A stretch of DNA of 64,000 nt from Rhipidocladum racemiflorum (taxonomy: Eukaryota > Streptophyta > Magnoliopsida > Poales > Poaceae): positions 19,949,914-20,013,913 of the forward strand of contig CM070588.1 of assembly GCA_036346355.1 (NCBI GenBank), in the 5' to 3' direction. The notes under the pieces are model-generated. The model was given only the letters and a program-made list of their open reading frames with translations. It was not told the DNA's origin and did not search any database. The position numbers were made by a program, and so were the translations under genes. This document shows, piece by piece, positions 11,670-24,271 of the stretch (the first letter of the stretch is position 1; each line of letters begins with the position of its first letter).

Positions 11670-11986
11670 TCTCTACTCTTCTAAAACACCAGTTGGTGGC
11701 AGTGGTGCCTTCTACTGATGGTGTCTTCCCCCCTTCCAATCATTTTGAAAAATTTTGTAACTTGCCCGGCTTAATTGCCTTGGTCAATTGACGCAAGAAA
11801 CAAAGGTTATGCCTTGCTAACTTGCCCTGATTAATTAGGCAGCTTTCACATTAAAAGTTCAATTAGCCATATGGCCAGTTCCCGCCAGGTAACATTTTGA
11901 AAAAAAATTTCAAAACTACAAAAACGGTATGGCCGGCCTCTTCAATAGTGCCATACGCAAGAACCCAAGGGTCATACATTTCTCTA
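11670..11986 (+). mobile_element. Possible outer Helitron 5' end fragment
   Basis: The sequence after the A at 11669 reads TCTCTACTCTTCTAAAACACC, which resembles the 5' end of grass Helitrons (TCTCTACTATAT...). About 317 bp later a second and better such end appears at 11987. This stretch may be the start of an older Helitron into which the main one inserted, or unrelated host sequence. No gene is visible. Confidence 0.35.
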
Positions 11987-12004
11987 TCTCTACTATATAT
12001 AAAG
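11987..12004 (+). other. Helitron 5' terminus
   Basis: TCTCTACTATATATAAAG, preceded by A. Helitrons lack terminal inverted repeats and start with TC. A short run of repeated 'ccattcttc(c/t)atagctcttc' units follows (12016-12160). Confidence 0.65.
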
Positions 12005-12181
12005 TAACAGTTTCTACTCCATTCTTCCATAGCTCTTCTCCATTCTTCTATAGCTCTTCCATTCTTCCTGAGTAATAGTGCTGGTTCTTATGCGTCTTCT
12101 CCATTCTTCCATAGCTCTTCCATAGTGCTGGTTCTTCCATTTACATAGCTCTTCCATTCTTCCATTCTTCGATGGCGTCTA

Positions 12182-15061
12182 CACATTCTGATGATAGTTT
12201 TGACAATTTACGCAGAAAGGAGGTGCTGCGTCTACTCACTTACATAGCTCTGGCAGTCTTTGTGATGCCCAGAATCTCTTTTCTCCATCTATCCCTTTTA
12301 TATTTTCGGGGAGTGTTGGATTTTTGTCGAGTGGTATAGTACGGAGATCGGGTATGCGGAATAGATGGTGAGATATTTAATTTAGGCAGCATTAAAGGGT
12401 TGAAATATACCTTTTGGGGTGGGCTTGGACAACCTGGGCTTGGGCCAGCCTCTTGGGCCAGCCCATGCGCCTCCCCCCCTTTTCCCATTCCCCCCTAGGC
12501 CTTGTGCCCCCTCTCCTTCCCAAGAAAACAGATCTACATCCCTTTGGAGATTGCAAGGGGGAGATCAAGAAGGGGAGTAGGATCGGGAGGATTCAAGCCG
12601 CGTCGCCGGAATTTGTTTCTCCGGCCTTATTCATGTGTAGGTATTTCTCCTTTGATCCCCTACTGTGATTTAGGGTTATATGCAGTTTTAGAGGGGATTT
12701 GGGTGTTCTTGCTGGTTGGGGAGTTCGAGTTTAGAGGGGAAGATCAAGATCTTGGACAGATTTGATGTTTTCGTTCGGTCAATCTGTGCAGTACTGCTTC
12801 CGCGGTCAATACCGTGACTAAAACGATTTTTACTGGAAAAGTGCATAACTAGAAAGTTGTAGATAAGATCGAAACCTAGCTCCTGTATTTTTTTCAGATT
12901 TTTTTGAGCTCTAGTTTGGGAGTAATCACGGTGGGAATACTGCTGTAAGAAGAGAGGGGACAGATTCCGTATTAGGATTAGGGCTGCAGATTAAACATAT
13001 TTGGGTCGGGAATTAGAATTTATGGTCTACATGAAAGTTGTAGATCACGTCAGTATCTAGCTCCTGTAATTGTTTTATAATTTTTGGAGTTGGGACTTGG
13101 AAGCTATGGCTGTTGCAAGCCTGTTGTTCGGATTTGGAACTAGAGAACTGCCCACTATGTTGAACCATTATTTAGGCAAATTTAAAAGTGGAATTGAAAT
13201 CTTTGGTCCTCATGAAAGTTGTAGAGGATGCCAATATATATCTTATGTAATATTTTTAGATTTTTGTGCGTTACAGAGAAATAGTTACAAAATAATTAAG
13301 CCGGTGTGCGCAACCTGTTTTCTGGGCAGAATCAGAGATAGTGTATTGCGGGGGTTGTGGGGGGCGTAGGAGTCGGTTGAATGTGTTCAACTTGAGTTTA
13401 GAAAATGTTTGGGTACTGAGGTAAGATGTTTGTGTAGGTGGTGCGACTTCGTGACGCAATTAACATCTTCGCCCTCATCGGTAAAGGCAAGTGGAGTTGG
13501 CAATGTTTGTTCATATTTTGATTGTTTACTTTATCCATGATGACAAGTAAGAAGTACTCACAATCAAGTTGTACGTGGAGTTGTTTACACATTTATCATG
13601 TCATATGCATTCATGCATTGGAAGAATGTCGCCGTGAGAACGCCGCGACCGTACCGGTACAATACCGTGTGTTCCTGAGAAAGGGCATGGTAGCCGTGTG
13701 TTCCTGAGAAAGGGCACGGTGAGAAGGAACATGTCATGAGCATATGCATTACTTCTCTTTTGCTGATGTCTGTTTGGGGTGGAAAGAAAGAAGAGGAAAG
13801 AACCGTTGTATGTCTGGTTTAATTTTGAGAAAAAGAAAAGAGGAAGTTCATGCTTACGATATTTGATTGTTGTCTTTGTATTATATGTTCCACTTGCTGA
13901 GATTATTCGATCTCACCACTCCTCTTCCTTTCAGGCAATCTTCTGGAGTGTAGCATGAAGGGTGGGGCGTAGATGCACTTACTACACATGTTCACTTGGA
14001 ATAAAATATTTATGTGGAACATGTACTTAAGTCAAACCGTGCACCTTGTGGGTCCGAACTTTTAATTGGGGGTGATATTACCTTGGGTTGTCATTTATGC
14101 GTCCGCTATTCTCTCCTTGTTTATATTATGTTTGTCCCGTCTTGTTTTGGGCATTGGTCATGTCGAATTTTTTTTCTTCTTTCCGTTCGTTGCTGTTAGT
14201 TTAAGAAGTATTTCCAGTAAGTAATTACGTAAATTACTAGTTTTGTGTTAGGGTGTTACAATCTTCCCGCTGAGCAAACTTCCATCCGCAGCAAGGTTAG
14301 TAGTGCTGATAAACTTCGAGCTGCTGCTTTTTGGATTTCCCTGCACCTTTCGTTGCTGCAAAAACCACGTAAGCACAGACTTCAGAGAAGTGGTAACAGC
14401 ACTACCACAGAAAGGATGCAAAAAATATTGAACACCAGTTAGGTGCTACATCTCAATTTAGATGTTGTTTTAGCAAGATAGTTTTATTTTGCACATACGT
14501 CTCCATATATCCCTATTATAGTCTTATTTTGCACATACTTCTCCATATATCCCTATTAAATGCTTACTGATAGTAGTATAAGAGAAATGCATTGACTCTT
14601 TGCTCTATGTGCATGGTGCTAAAACATCTATTTTGGAACTCATTCTGATGATAGTTTTGACAATTTACGTAGAAAGGAGGTGATGCGTCTACTCACTCAC
14701 ATAGCTCTAGCAGTCTTGCCGCTGAGCACACTTCCATCCGTAGCCTTCCATCCGCAGCAAGGTTAGTAGTGCTGATAAACTTCGAGCTGCTGCTTTTTGG
14801 ATTTCCCTGCACCTTTCGTTGCTGCAAAACCACAAGCACAGACTTCAGATAAGTGGTAACAGCACTACCACAGAAAGGATGCAAAAAATATTGAAGACCA
14901 GTTAGGTGCTACATCTCAATTTAGATGTTGTTTTAGCAAGATAGTTTTATTTTGCACATACTTCTCCATATATCCCTATTAAATGCTTACTGATAGTAGT
15001 ATAAGAGAAATGCATTGACTCTTTGCTCTATGTGCATGGAGCTAAAACATCTATTTTGGAC
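12182..15061 (+). repeat. ~420-bp tandem duplication in Helitron 5' region, first copy split by a solo LTR
   Basis: Copy 1 is 12182-12260 plus 14266-14637; copy 2 is about 14638-15061. Both start cattctgatgatagttttga and end gctaaaacatctattttgga. Copy 1 has an extra ~47-bp internal repeat (14480-14560); copy 2 has an extra 'cttccatccg' duplication near 14730-14755. No convincing ORF is present. The second copy preserves the empty target site of the solo LTR. Confidence 0.85.
12261..14260 (+). mobile_element. Family B solo LTR (2000 bp)
   Basis: Starts TGTGATGCCC and ends GGGTGTTACA, the ends of the family B LTRs at 53705-62836 (there on the minus strand). Flanks are gtctt (12256-12260) and atctt (14261-14265), a 4/5 match; the unoccupied duplicate at about 14709 reads gtcttgccgc. 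It contains about three degenerate ~180-bp repeats with AAAGTTGTAGA and TAGCTCCTGTA (12853, 13030, 13210), a 30-bp tandem duplication (ccgtgtgttcctgagaaagg, 13663-13722), and a probable leader intron 13487-13934: GC donor AAAG|GCAAGT and a pyrimidine-rich acceptor TTCCTTTCAG. No long ORF. Confidence 0.9.
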
Positions 15062-15228
15062 TAGACGTAGACGCATAGAAAAGAGGAGCTTACATACCAG
15101 TCAACTCAGGTTGAGACAACAATTAGGCATATATAGCTTATGCGGATGAGTTGTTGCATGATTAAAATGGAAATATACCTTACTACTTCAGGTTCTATAC
15201 AACCTGTGCCCTAGATTAAGAAGGCAGT
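15062..15228 (+). other. Helitron body, no gene seen
   Basis: AT-rich Helitron sequence between the tandem duplication and the family A solo LTR; ends with the target-site copy gcagt (15224-15228). It continues at 18734. Confidence 0.6.
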
Positions 15229-18200
15229 TGTAACACCCCAAAATTTTGCTTTTCTTAAATTCATGTGTGATTTGGCACTTTGGTGAATTTTTGGAATTTT
15301 CTGGAATTTATTTGGATTTATTTGGAATTTATTTGAATTTATTCCATTTTGAAATATTTAAAGAATTAAATTTTGCAAATAAAATTTTGTTGGAAATATT
15401 TTATTTGAGTCCCAAATACCATAAAATATTTTCCAGAATTTTTCTAGAATTTTTCTGAGTCTTTTGATATTTTTAATGAATTAAATGAATTTCTGGGAAT
15501 TATTTTAAATATTAAATCGCTGGAAAATCAACTCGGGTCGAGTACTGTTCATCCGACCGAGTCGGAACCCGAGTCGGACTCGAGTCCGACCCGAGCCAAC
15601 TGACTCGACCAAACCCAGTCCTAACCCTACTCGATCCCGACCGTTGGATCGGAATCCAACGGTCCGGATTGGACCGTATCGGTTCGAGCCGAAACCGGGT
15701 CGGGTCCGATCGTGCCCGCGCGATCGTGACCGTCGATCGCGCCACGTGGACGGTTCTCCGTCGTCGTCCCCGCCGAGTCCGAGCCGGATTCCTCCGCCGC
15801 GTAGCCGTGGTCTCGTTAGGGTTCCGATTTGTCGCGCGCATCCCGGGGTTATTTAATGCATGAGACATCGCCCGAGGTTGCCCTCTTCCGTGCGCACCCA
15901 TGCCCCCAAGCCATCTCGCTTGAGCAGTCGCTGTTTGCCCGTACGAGCTCGCCGAGTTGGAATTCCGTTCGCCATGCGTTAAACGCCGATTCCGCCGCCG
16001 TCGCCGTTCTCACCGCCGTTGAGCCCGGCCCGAACAGCCAGGTCAAGCGCGTCGGTGAGGACCTTTCACCTCGCCGAGCACGCCCCAAACGCCGTTCGTG
16101 TGGTTACCGTCCTCAGCGCCGGCAGCCGCAACTCCGCCGTGAAGCCATCGCCGACCCCGAGCTGCACCAACCATCCGATCAAGATCCAAAGGCCCAGATC
16201 GCGCCACGTCACCCTCGGTGAGTTTCCCCGTTGAAAATCCTAGATCTAATCCCAACCGTTGGATCTAGATCCAACGGCTTAGGTTGCGCCACGTAGCAAG
16301 AACTGCACCAGGCTAGATTGGATCTGGACCATTGGATCAAGATCCAACGGCCCACGATCGGCCACGTGCGCCCCAAGCACATGAGGCCCAAACCCAATCC
16401 TAGCCGTTGGATTTCAAACCAACAGCCACGATCGTGCCACGTGTCCAGGGAGCCGAACCGCCGCGCCACGAGGGCGTACGCGTGGGTCACTGACACGCCG
16501 GGCCCGCGTGTTAGCGACCCCACCGTGACGTCACCCATGACGTCACAGCGGGTCCCACCTCGCCAAGACTGCGTGGTGAACCCGCCGACGCCAAAGAATG
16601 ACGTCACCCGAGGGGGACCCACATGTCAGTGACACGTGGAGCCGTGGACCGAGTCCACGGTAGACCCGAGCCGAGCGTGGACCAAGTCCATGGACCGGCT
16701 GACGTCAGCCAACCAATCAGAGGCTGACACGTGTCCAGGCTGACGCAATAATTAATTTCCAAAAAAGAAAATGATTTATTAATTCGAAATAATGATTTCA
16801 GATTTTGTTTCAAACTTCAAACGCTTATAACTTTTGCGTTTCAACTCCGATTTGAGTGATTCAAATTTCTAAATTTGTATAAAATTGAGACCTACCTAAA
16901 TATGAATTTTATTTAATTTTTGGACTAAAGTTTTTCTCTGTAAAATTATTTAATTGATTATTTAAACTTTAAATAATCATAACTTTTGCGTTTTAACTCC
17001 AAATTTGACGATTCCAGTTTCTAAAAATTCATAAAATTATGTTCTCTCTGTTTATGGATTTTATTTGGATGATTGGATACTTTTTTCCTATTGTTTATTC
17101 GTGTATTTGCTATTTGCACGATTTACGAGTAGACGTTGAAGTGCCGGAAGGATTCGAAGGAGAAGTATTGACTCAGGATCCAACTCAAGACCAAGAACAA
17201 GTACTTTTGAAGGCAAGTTGTGCTTTGACCATGTTGATCCTATTTCAAAATCTATTTTGATTTAACCTATTGCATGCTAGTTCAATTAGAAAATACTTTA
17301 TTTAAATTTGGGGAATTAGATAAATACCAATTTGCTGTATGACACCTTGATTACTTAAGTATGTGCCATGACCCCTTGTCACCCTAGTTGTGGTTTACTA
17401 GTTGGACATTATTAAATTGCCAACATGGGTTTTAGACCGTTGTAGTAAACTGCTTAGACCTGCTACGTGCTCATGACATGATTTTGGACAAACAAATGTT
17501 AATATTGACTTAATGATATATTGAACCTATTTTGGAAAGGTATCATGTGATGTTGATGGTACGTGGTGCATGGTAATCAACTGGGGTTTGATAAATAGTT
17601 TTTCGACCGGGGCATGTGGCAAGAATAATCAGGTGGGCCAGTTGTGGCACTGGGGATGTTGATTTGGTTCTTCTGTAGTCTTGCCTGGTCACCCTAAGGA
17701 CTTAACCTTGCAAGCCTTTGAACTGGGTCTAACGTGCAACCACATGTCTGTAATGGGACGGACCTAGTTGACTAAGTTGCTAATAACGTACTGTGGGACC
17801 TCGGAAGGTCAACTACACCCTTTGTGTAAGTTGTGCGGGAGCGTCTGGGTGAGGCCAGTACCCATCTAACTGATTGGCCTAAACTTCGCCTTAGCTAAGG
17901 GAAGGGTTAGTGTGCAATAACCGGAGGACCACTTGTATTGTTAGAAGTTTAGAAAGACTTTGTTACGGAACTCGCCTTTGTGGTGTTTGTTGTATCTTGT
18001 GGGTAAAGTGCATAACCTCTGCAGAGTGTAGAATCTATTCGAATAGCCGTGTCCGCGGTATTGGACATCGCTCGGGAATTACAGTCAAGGGTTAGATTTT
18101 CTCAAAAATAACTTTGAAAGGTTGGGTTGGATTAATAATGATGTTGATGGAAATGTGGATTAGGATGGGAAAGATGTTTCTTAAACTCCTTGAAAAGTTA

Positions 18201-18728
18201 CCTATGCTATACTTGTTTCTACTGCTTTCGAATCTACTTATGTTACTTGTCAAATGTCACATTTCGCAAATATACCATGAGCTATTCCTTTGTACCAAGC
18301 CATGCATATAGTATATTAGCCTGCATTCTGTGCATGACTTGCTGAGTACCAAGTACTCACCCTTGCCACAATACAACACCAGTTGAAGAGGAGACTACAC
18401 CAGCTTTGGAGGAGGAGCTCCAAGAGGATCCGTCTACTTAGGGAGTGAGCCCAGTCAGTTGCCTGTGGTATACTGGATGGCGCCACGAAGTTACTTGATT
18501 TTCCGCTGCTACTATTTCTCTCTTAATAAGTTTTGCCCTGCGAGGCATACATTTGTAACTTGACCATAAGGTCGAGTAACCAGTTTGACTATTTAAATAA
18601 AGTACTTTATTAGTATCGAGTGGTATGATTGTGATATTTACCGATGTTAAGACTGTGTGCACTAGCGTGTTCCTGGACTAGTGCTGAATACACAGAGGGT
18701 CCGGATTTGCAAATTCGGGGTCCCGACA
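15229..18728 (+). mobile_element. Family A solo LTR (3500 bp)
   Basis: TGTAACACCCC...GTCCCGACA flanked by perfect gcagt duplications (15224-15228 and 18729-18733), with no internal region: a product of LTR-LTR recombination. It carries the same palindromes (for example 16256-16277), TATA-like box (15849-15855) and split small ORF. Exon 1 has one T too few before the donor (near 17205-17212); exon 2 (about 18383-18441) is open. Confidence 0.95.
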
Positions 18729-18733
18729 GCAGT

Positions 18734-19641
18734 CACTCTATGGTGCAGTGCCCAAACATTTGTCTTAGTAACCAAATAAGCATCCTAGAATGAATGAACA
18801 AAGTTCACCCAAACCTATCCTATCATATTTGAATAACGTATTTCTCCACAAGGATTCACGAACATGTCTCTTGTAAGTATAGTGCAACACGACTATGGAT
18901 TATTTGGTTAGTAACCAAATAAATTAGATGTGTTTCAACTTTCAAGGATGCAGTTAATACAAAAGTTATTGGATTACTACATAGTGCAGTGCTGCAGACA
19001 AGAGAAAGCAAACCAAACTAGGCTAACAGGAGCTAACAGAGAAGAATCCTGGCAAAAAGGTGCTCCTTAACACAAGATGTTCTATAAACAGTTTTCTTTG
19101 CTGCTTGGTTTAGAAAATTTCATTTGTTCTCACTAAACATTAATCATTAGTGCAATAGTAGTGCACCTGTTTCACAGCTAGATCCTGAGCAGAGTCTATT
19201 TACATCCATTATTTTAGAACATTTCATTCGTTCTTACTAAACATTAATCATTAGTCCAATAGTAGTGCATCTAATTAGTTTTACAACTATATCCTGAGCT
19301 GTCTATTTACATTCATGAACTCCACAATGTGCAGTACTGCAGTAGAATTCTATTTATTAGTGATACTTTATTCCCGAGACATTGTGATCACAAAGAAGTA
19401 TACAGTAATATGGAAGCGTATTTAAATAGAAACTACTCTCAGTTAAGTGAACAGAAAACAGAAAGGTCAATTGCACAACTTTTACCTAAAACTTGACTTC
19501 CTATAAACATTTCAAAAACTACACTTCATTGTTCATTTTGACATGATTCTACATAGTTGTAGTTTGCTTGAGATCCTATGCAATGGAAATAATATATATA
19601 TGGATAAACGACACATTTCCCGCATGATCTTCATCCAGTTG
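18734..19641 (+). other. Helitron body with short direct repeats
   Basis: Non-coding AT-rich sequence. A ~100-bp unit containing 'ctaaacattaatcattagt(g/c)caatagtagtgcatct' followed by 'atcctgag...gtctatttacatcca' occurs twice (about 19130-19212 and 19235-19316). Short phrases such as gtgcagt(a/g)ctgcag recur (18987, 19330). Ends with the target-site copy agttg (19637-19641). I see no gene. Confidence 0.55.
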
Positions 19642-22600
19642 TGTAACACCCCAAAATTTTGCTTTCCTTAAATTCATGTGTGATTTGGCACTTTGGTGAA
19701 TTTTTGGAATTTTCTGGAATTTATTTGGATTTATTTGGAATTTATTTGAATTTATTCCATTTTGAAATAATTAAAGAATTTAAATTTGCAAATAAATTTT
19801 TGTTGGAAATATTTTATTTGAGTCCAAAATGATCCAAAATATTTTCCAGAATTTTTCTGGAATTTTTCTGAGTCATTTGCTATTTTTAATGAATTAAATG
19901 AATTACTGGGAATTATTTTAAATATTAATTCGCTGGAAAATCCAACTCGGGTCAAGTACTGTTCATCCGACCGAGTCGGACTCGAGTCCGACCGAGCGAT
20001 TGACTCGACCAGAACCACTCCTAACCCTAATCAATCCCAACCGTTGGATCAAGATCCAACGGTGAGATCCGCCACCCGACCGGCCGTGTCCGGACGACCG
20101 GTCGCGCCCGCGATCGTGGCGTTGGTTGTGCCACGTGGGCGGCCACGATTTCGTCGTCTTCCGTGGCCGAGCCGGACTCCGCCGCGCCACGCCGCCGTAA
20201 CAAGTTAGGTTTCCGTTTTACGCACGGCCGAGGCTATTTAATGCCCGGCATACCGAGACCGCCGTGATCCCGCGCCCTCCCTTCTCTACTTCACCGAGGC
20301 TAAGTCGCGCCCGTTTAGCCGTCGCGAAGCTCGCGCCGTAGTTGCGCGCTGCTCCGCCGCACGGTCTTTGCCCGTTCGCGCCGTCGCCGTCCCTGCCGCC
20401 GTTGACCTCGGTCCGACTCACCGCGACGAGGCGCACGAAGGATCCTTCATCTCGCCGGAGCAACCCGGAACGCCGTTGGGCTCGTCGTCGTCTTCAACTC
20501 CGGCAGCCGTGCGCCACCACGGCCATCAGCCCTCGCGAAGCTCAGACACCGTCGGATCCAGATCGGACGGTTGAGGTGAGTTCACGTGTTCCAAACCCGA
20601 TTAGATGCAGGCCGTTGGATCAAGATCCAGCGGTTCACAATCGCCACGTGCCGTAGCAAAGGCGATTATAGGATTAGATCTGGACCGTCCGATCTAGATC
20701 GAACGGCCCACGAGCATCGAGTAGTTTCAACGTGTTAAACCGGATCCAATCCGCGGGTGATTTTCAAACCAACGGGCGAGATTGCGCCACGGGGCGGGAA
20801 GTTGGACCGACGCGGTCAGCGCCGTCCACGCGCGCGGGCGTGGGACGCTGACACGCGGGGCCCGCGTGTCACAGGGCCCGCATGTCAGTGGCTAACCCAG
20901 CCAAGCGACGTCGCCGATAGCGTCACCCGAGTGGGCCCACATGTCGATCCACGTGAGCCGTGGACCGAGTCCACCGTGGACCCGAGCCGAGCGTGGACCA
21001 AGCCCATGGACCGGTGGCGTCGGCAGGCCAATCAGGAGCTGCCACGTGTCCATGCTGACGCAATAATTAATTTCCGAAAAGAAAATGATTTATTAATTCG
21101 AATAATGATTTCAAATTTGGATTCAAACTTCAAACGCTTATAACTTTATGCGTTTCAACTCCGATTTGAGTGATTCAAATTTCTAAATTTGTATAAACTT
21201 GAGATCTACCTAAATATGAATTTTATTTAATTTTTGGACTAAAGTTTTTCTCTGTAATATTATTTAATTGATTATTTAAACTTTAAATAATCATAACTTT
21301 TATGCGTTTTAACTCCAAATTTGTGATTCCAGTTTCTAAAAATCCAGAAAATTATGTTCTCTCTGTTTATGGATTTTATTTGGAGTTTTGGGATCTTTTG
21401 CATAGTGTTCATTTGTGTATTTGCTATTTGCACGCTTTACGAGTAGACGTTGAAGTGCAGGAAGGATTCGAGGGAGAAGTGTTGACTCAGATCCAACTCA
21501 AGACCAAGAGCAAGTACTTTTTGAAGGCAAGTTGTGCTTTGACCATATTGATCCTATTTCGAAATCTATTTTGATTTAAACTATTGCATGCTAGTTCAAT
21601 TAGAAAGATACTTTGTTTAAACATGGGGGTTAGATAAATACCAATTTGCTATATGACACCTTGATTACTTAAGTATGTGCCATGACCTTTTGTCACCCTA
21701 GTTGTGGTTTACTAGTTGGACATTACTAAATTGCCAACATGGGTTTAGATCGTTGTAGTATCTTTGCTTAGACCTGCTACGTGCTCATGACATGATTTTG
21801 AATAATCAAATGCTAATATTGACTTAATGATATATTGAACCTGTTTTGGAAAAGTATCATGTGATGTTGATGGCACGTGGTGCATGGTAATCAACTGGGG
21901 TTTGATAAACAGTTTTCGACTGGGGCATGTGGCAAGAGTAATCAGGTGGGCCAGTTGTGGCATTGGGAGTGTTGATTTGGTTTTTCGGGTAGTCTTGCCC
22001 TGGTCACTCTAAGGACTTAACCTTGCAAGCCTTTGAACTGGGTCATACTTGCAACCACATGGCTGGAATGGGACGGCCCTAGTTGACTAAGTCGCTAAGG
22101 ACTCACTTGTGGAGCCTCAGGGTGTCAGTTACACCTTTTGTGTGATTGTACGGGGGAGCGTATCGTGGCTGTGGCCAGGTACCCATCTAACGGTGTGTTG
22201 GTCCCATACTTCGCCTTGGCTAAGGGAAGGGATGGTGTAGAGCACGTCTGAGAGGACCACTGTGTTGTTTGAGGCTTCCAAAGGCTTTGTTACTGAACTC
22301 GCCTTTGTGGTGTTTGACTGTATCTTGTGGGTAAAGTGCATAACCTCTGCAGAGTGTAGAATCTATTTGAATAGCCGAGTCCACGGTACTGGACAATGCT
22401 CGGGAATTACAGTCAAGGGTTAGATTTTCTGAAAATAACTTGGTTTTGAAAAGATGGGTTGGTTTAACAAGGAAGATGATGGAACCATGGTGTAGGATGG
22501 GAAAAATGTTTGTTAAACTTCTTGAAAAGTTATTTATGCTTTACTTATTTCTACTGCTTTCGAATCTACTTATATTACTTGTCAAAGCGGTTTCGCAAAT

Positions 22601-23058
22601 ATACCTGAGCTATTCCTTTGTACTAAGCCATGCATATAGTATATTAGCTTGCATTACGTGCATGACTTCTTTGAGTACCAAGTACTCACCCTTGCCTCAA
22701 CACAATACCGGTTGAAGAGGAGATTACGCCACTTTGGAGGAGGAACTCCAAGAGGACCCGGCTACTTAGGGATGCGAGCCCGATCGATTTGCTGTGGTAT
22801 CTTGGATGGCGCCCACGAGTTTATTTGATTTTCCGCTGCTATTGTTTCTCTCTGAATAAGTTTCGCCCTACGAGGCATACGTTTGTAACTTGACCATGAG
22901 GTCAAGTAACCAGTTTGGTTATTTAAATAAAGTACTTTGATAATATCGATTGGTATGATTGTGATATTTACCGATGTTAAGACTGTGTGCACTAGCGCGT
23001 TCCTGGACTAGTGCTGAATACACAGAGGGTCCGGATTTGCAAATTCGGGGTCCCGACA
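19642..23058 (+). mobile_element. Family A LTR 1 of the array
   Basis: Full LTR with TG...CA ends. TATA-like box 20235-20241. Split ORF damaged: one G missing in exon 1 (CTCAGATCC near 21489) and the exon 2 acceptor AG changed to GG (near 22710). Confidence 0.92.
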
Positions 23059-23062
23059 GAGG

Positions 23063-23075
23063 TGGTATCAGAGCC
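23063..23075 (+). other. PBS, first unit (initiator tRNA-Met type)
   Basis: TGGTATCAGAGCC starts 5 bases after the LTR end; it matches the complement of the 3' end of plant initiator tRNA-Met and would prime minus-strand synthesis. Confidence 0.85.
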
Positions 23076-23277
23076 ATACTTGACTGTAGGCTCAACCCTA
23101 AGTTAGAATGGTCGTAGTGAGGATAAAACCTATTTTCTAAAGCTAAAAATTTGTGAAGATAAGAAATGACATCTTGACTTATCCCCTTCACTCTTTTCTT
23201 GTCTCTTGCTGAAATTTTCCCTTACCTTGTCACAATTCGAAAATTCCGAGTTCTTACGTAAAGCACTCTTGTGACAG

Positions 23278-23995
23278 ATGGAGGAAGAGTTCAACTACGT
23301 TGATCTGGGAGTTGGTCACGCCGCGGAACTTTGGCATATGCTACAGACTCTCGGAGATTTTGAGAAGCCCCAATATCAAGTGGAAGTGATCAGACAAGCG
23401 GGATTGATCAAGGCTTGTGACGTGAGGATTGAGGTACCTGCTAGGAAGAGGGGCCCAGGCAATCGCCCGATACACTGCACTGCTAGAAGGTCTACAATGC
23501 AGATGGGTATCCAAGAAGTTTCACGACGAGCAATGCGGCACATTACCGATTCACGCCAGAGAGTTGGAAAGCACGGTGTTCCGTTATCATCCGCGCAGCA
23601 ATAACCTTCTTGACCCGAAGGAGATTCAGGATGAGGATGCCACGGTTACACAGTTGGCACGATTTGTCGTCGCCCAGGAGGATGTACTAGATAATACAAG
23701 CAAGGAGCTACAGAAGGCCCGCAAGGAGATCACGACAGAGAAGAATAGATGGCGGGAAGCTCAAGAGTATGTGGCACACCTTCTACGAAGGATTGACGAG
23801 TTGGAGATGACTTTGTACGGACCAGACCCAGAGCCAGTACTCGAGCTACACGAGCCAGATCCAGAGGAGTCAGATCTCGATGAGGACACTGCTTCTTCGA
23901 CTACCACAGAGGACATAGCTGCTGGACATGGCGATCGTTTCGCGCCTATGCCACGGCACCCGTACCCAGGCCGTGGAGGTTTTCTCGATGAGTGA
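23278..23995 (+). pseudogene. orf0 of array unit 1, one frameshift
   Basis: ATG at 23278, ~200 bp after the PBS, opens MEEEFNYVD. The frame changes once near 23430-23460 (GGGGCCCAGG, where the other copies differ) and then runs open to TGA at 23993-23995. The protein (about 238 residues when read through) has a basic middle, a probable coiled coil (about 23680-23800), an acidic Pro/Asp/Glu stretch and a Gly-Arg-Gly-Gly-Phe end. The function is unknown. The lesion lies in a CAG-containing run, so it may be a sequencing error. Confidence 0.75.
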
Positions 23996-24271
23996 GCATA
24001 GGTTCTATAGTGAGACTCCTTCGCCGAGTCGCGTCATAGAATAAAGAGTCACCCTTTAGGCGTTAGACTCCAGAGTTAGTTCGATTTGGATTTGCTTTGT
24101 TTGCTGAGTGTGCAGTATGTGTTGCAAGGCCCTTAGGCATTGTAAGCAGCCATACCAAGTTATTAATAATAAAGTTGGACCTTAAAGTTACCCCTTTCGC
24201 CCCGCATAAGTTCCCTATTACTTGTCTATTCTTGTTTCCCTCTCATCTCCAAACCTAGAGCAAATCGACAG

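Noticed and set aside
12414..12765. Plus-strand ORFs in the family B solo LTR
   Set aside because: GC- and purine-rich LTR sequence; the frames are not shared with the family B LTRs at 53705-62836.
23063..23075. PBS considered as a tRNA gene piece
   Set aside because: Only the 13-base 3'-end complement of initiator tRNA-Met is present, at the exact PBS position; no cloverleaf.
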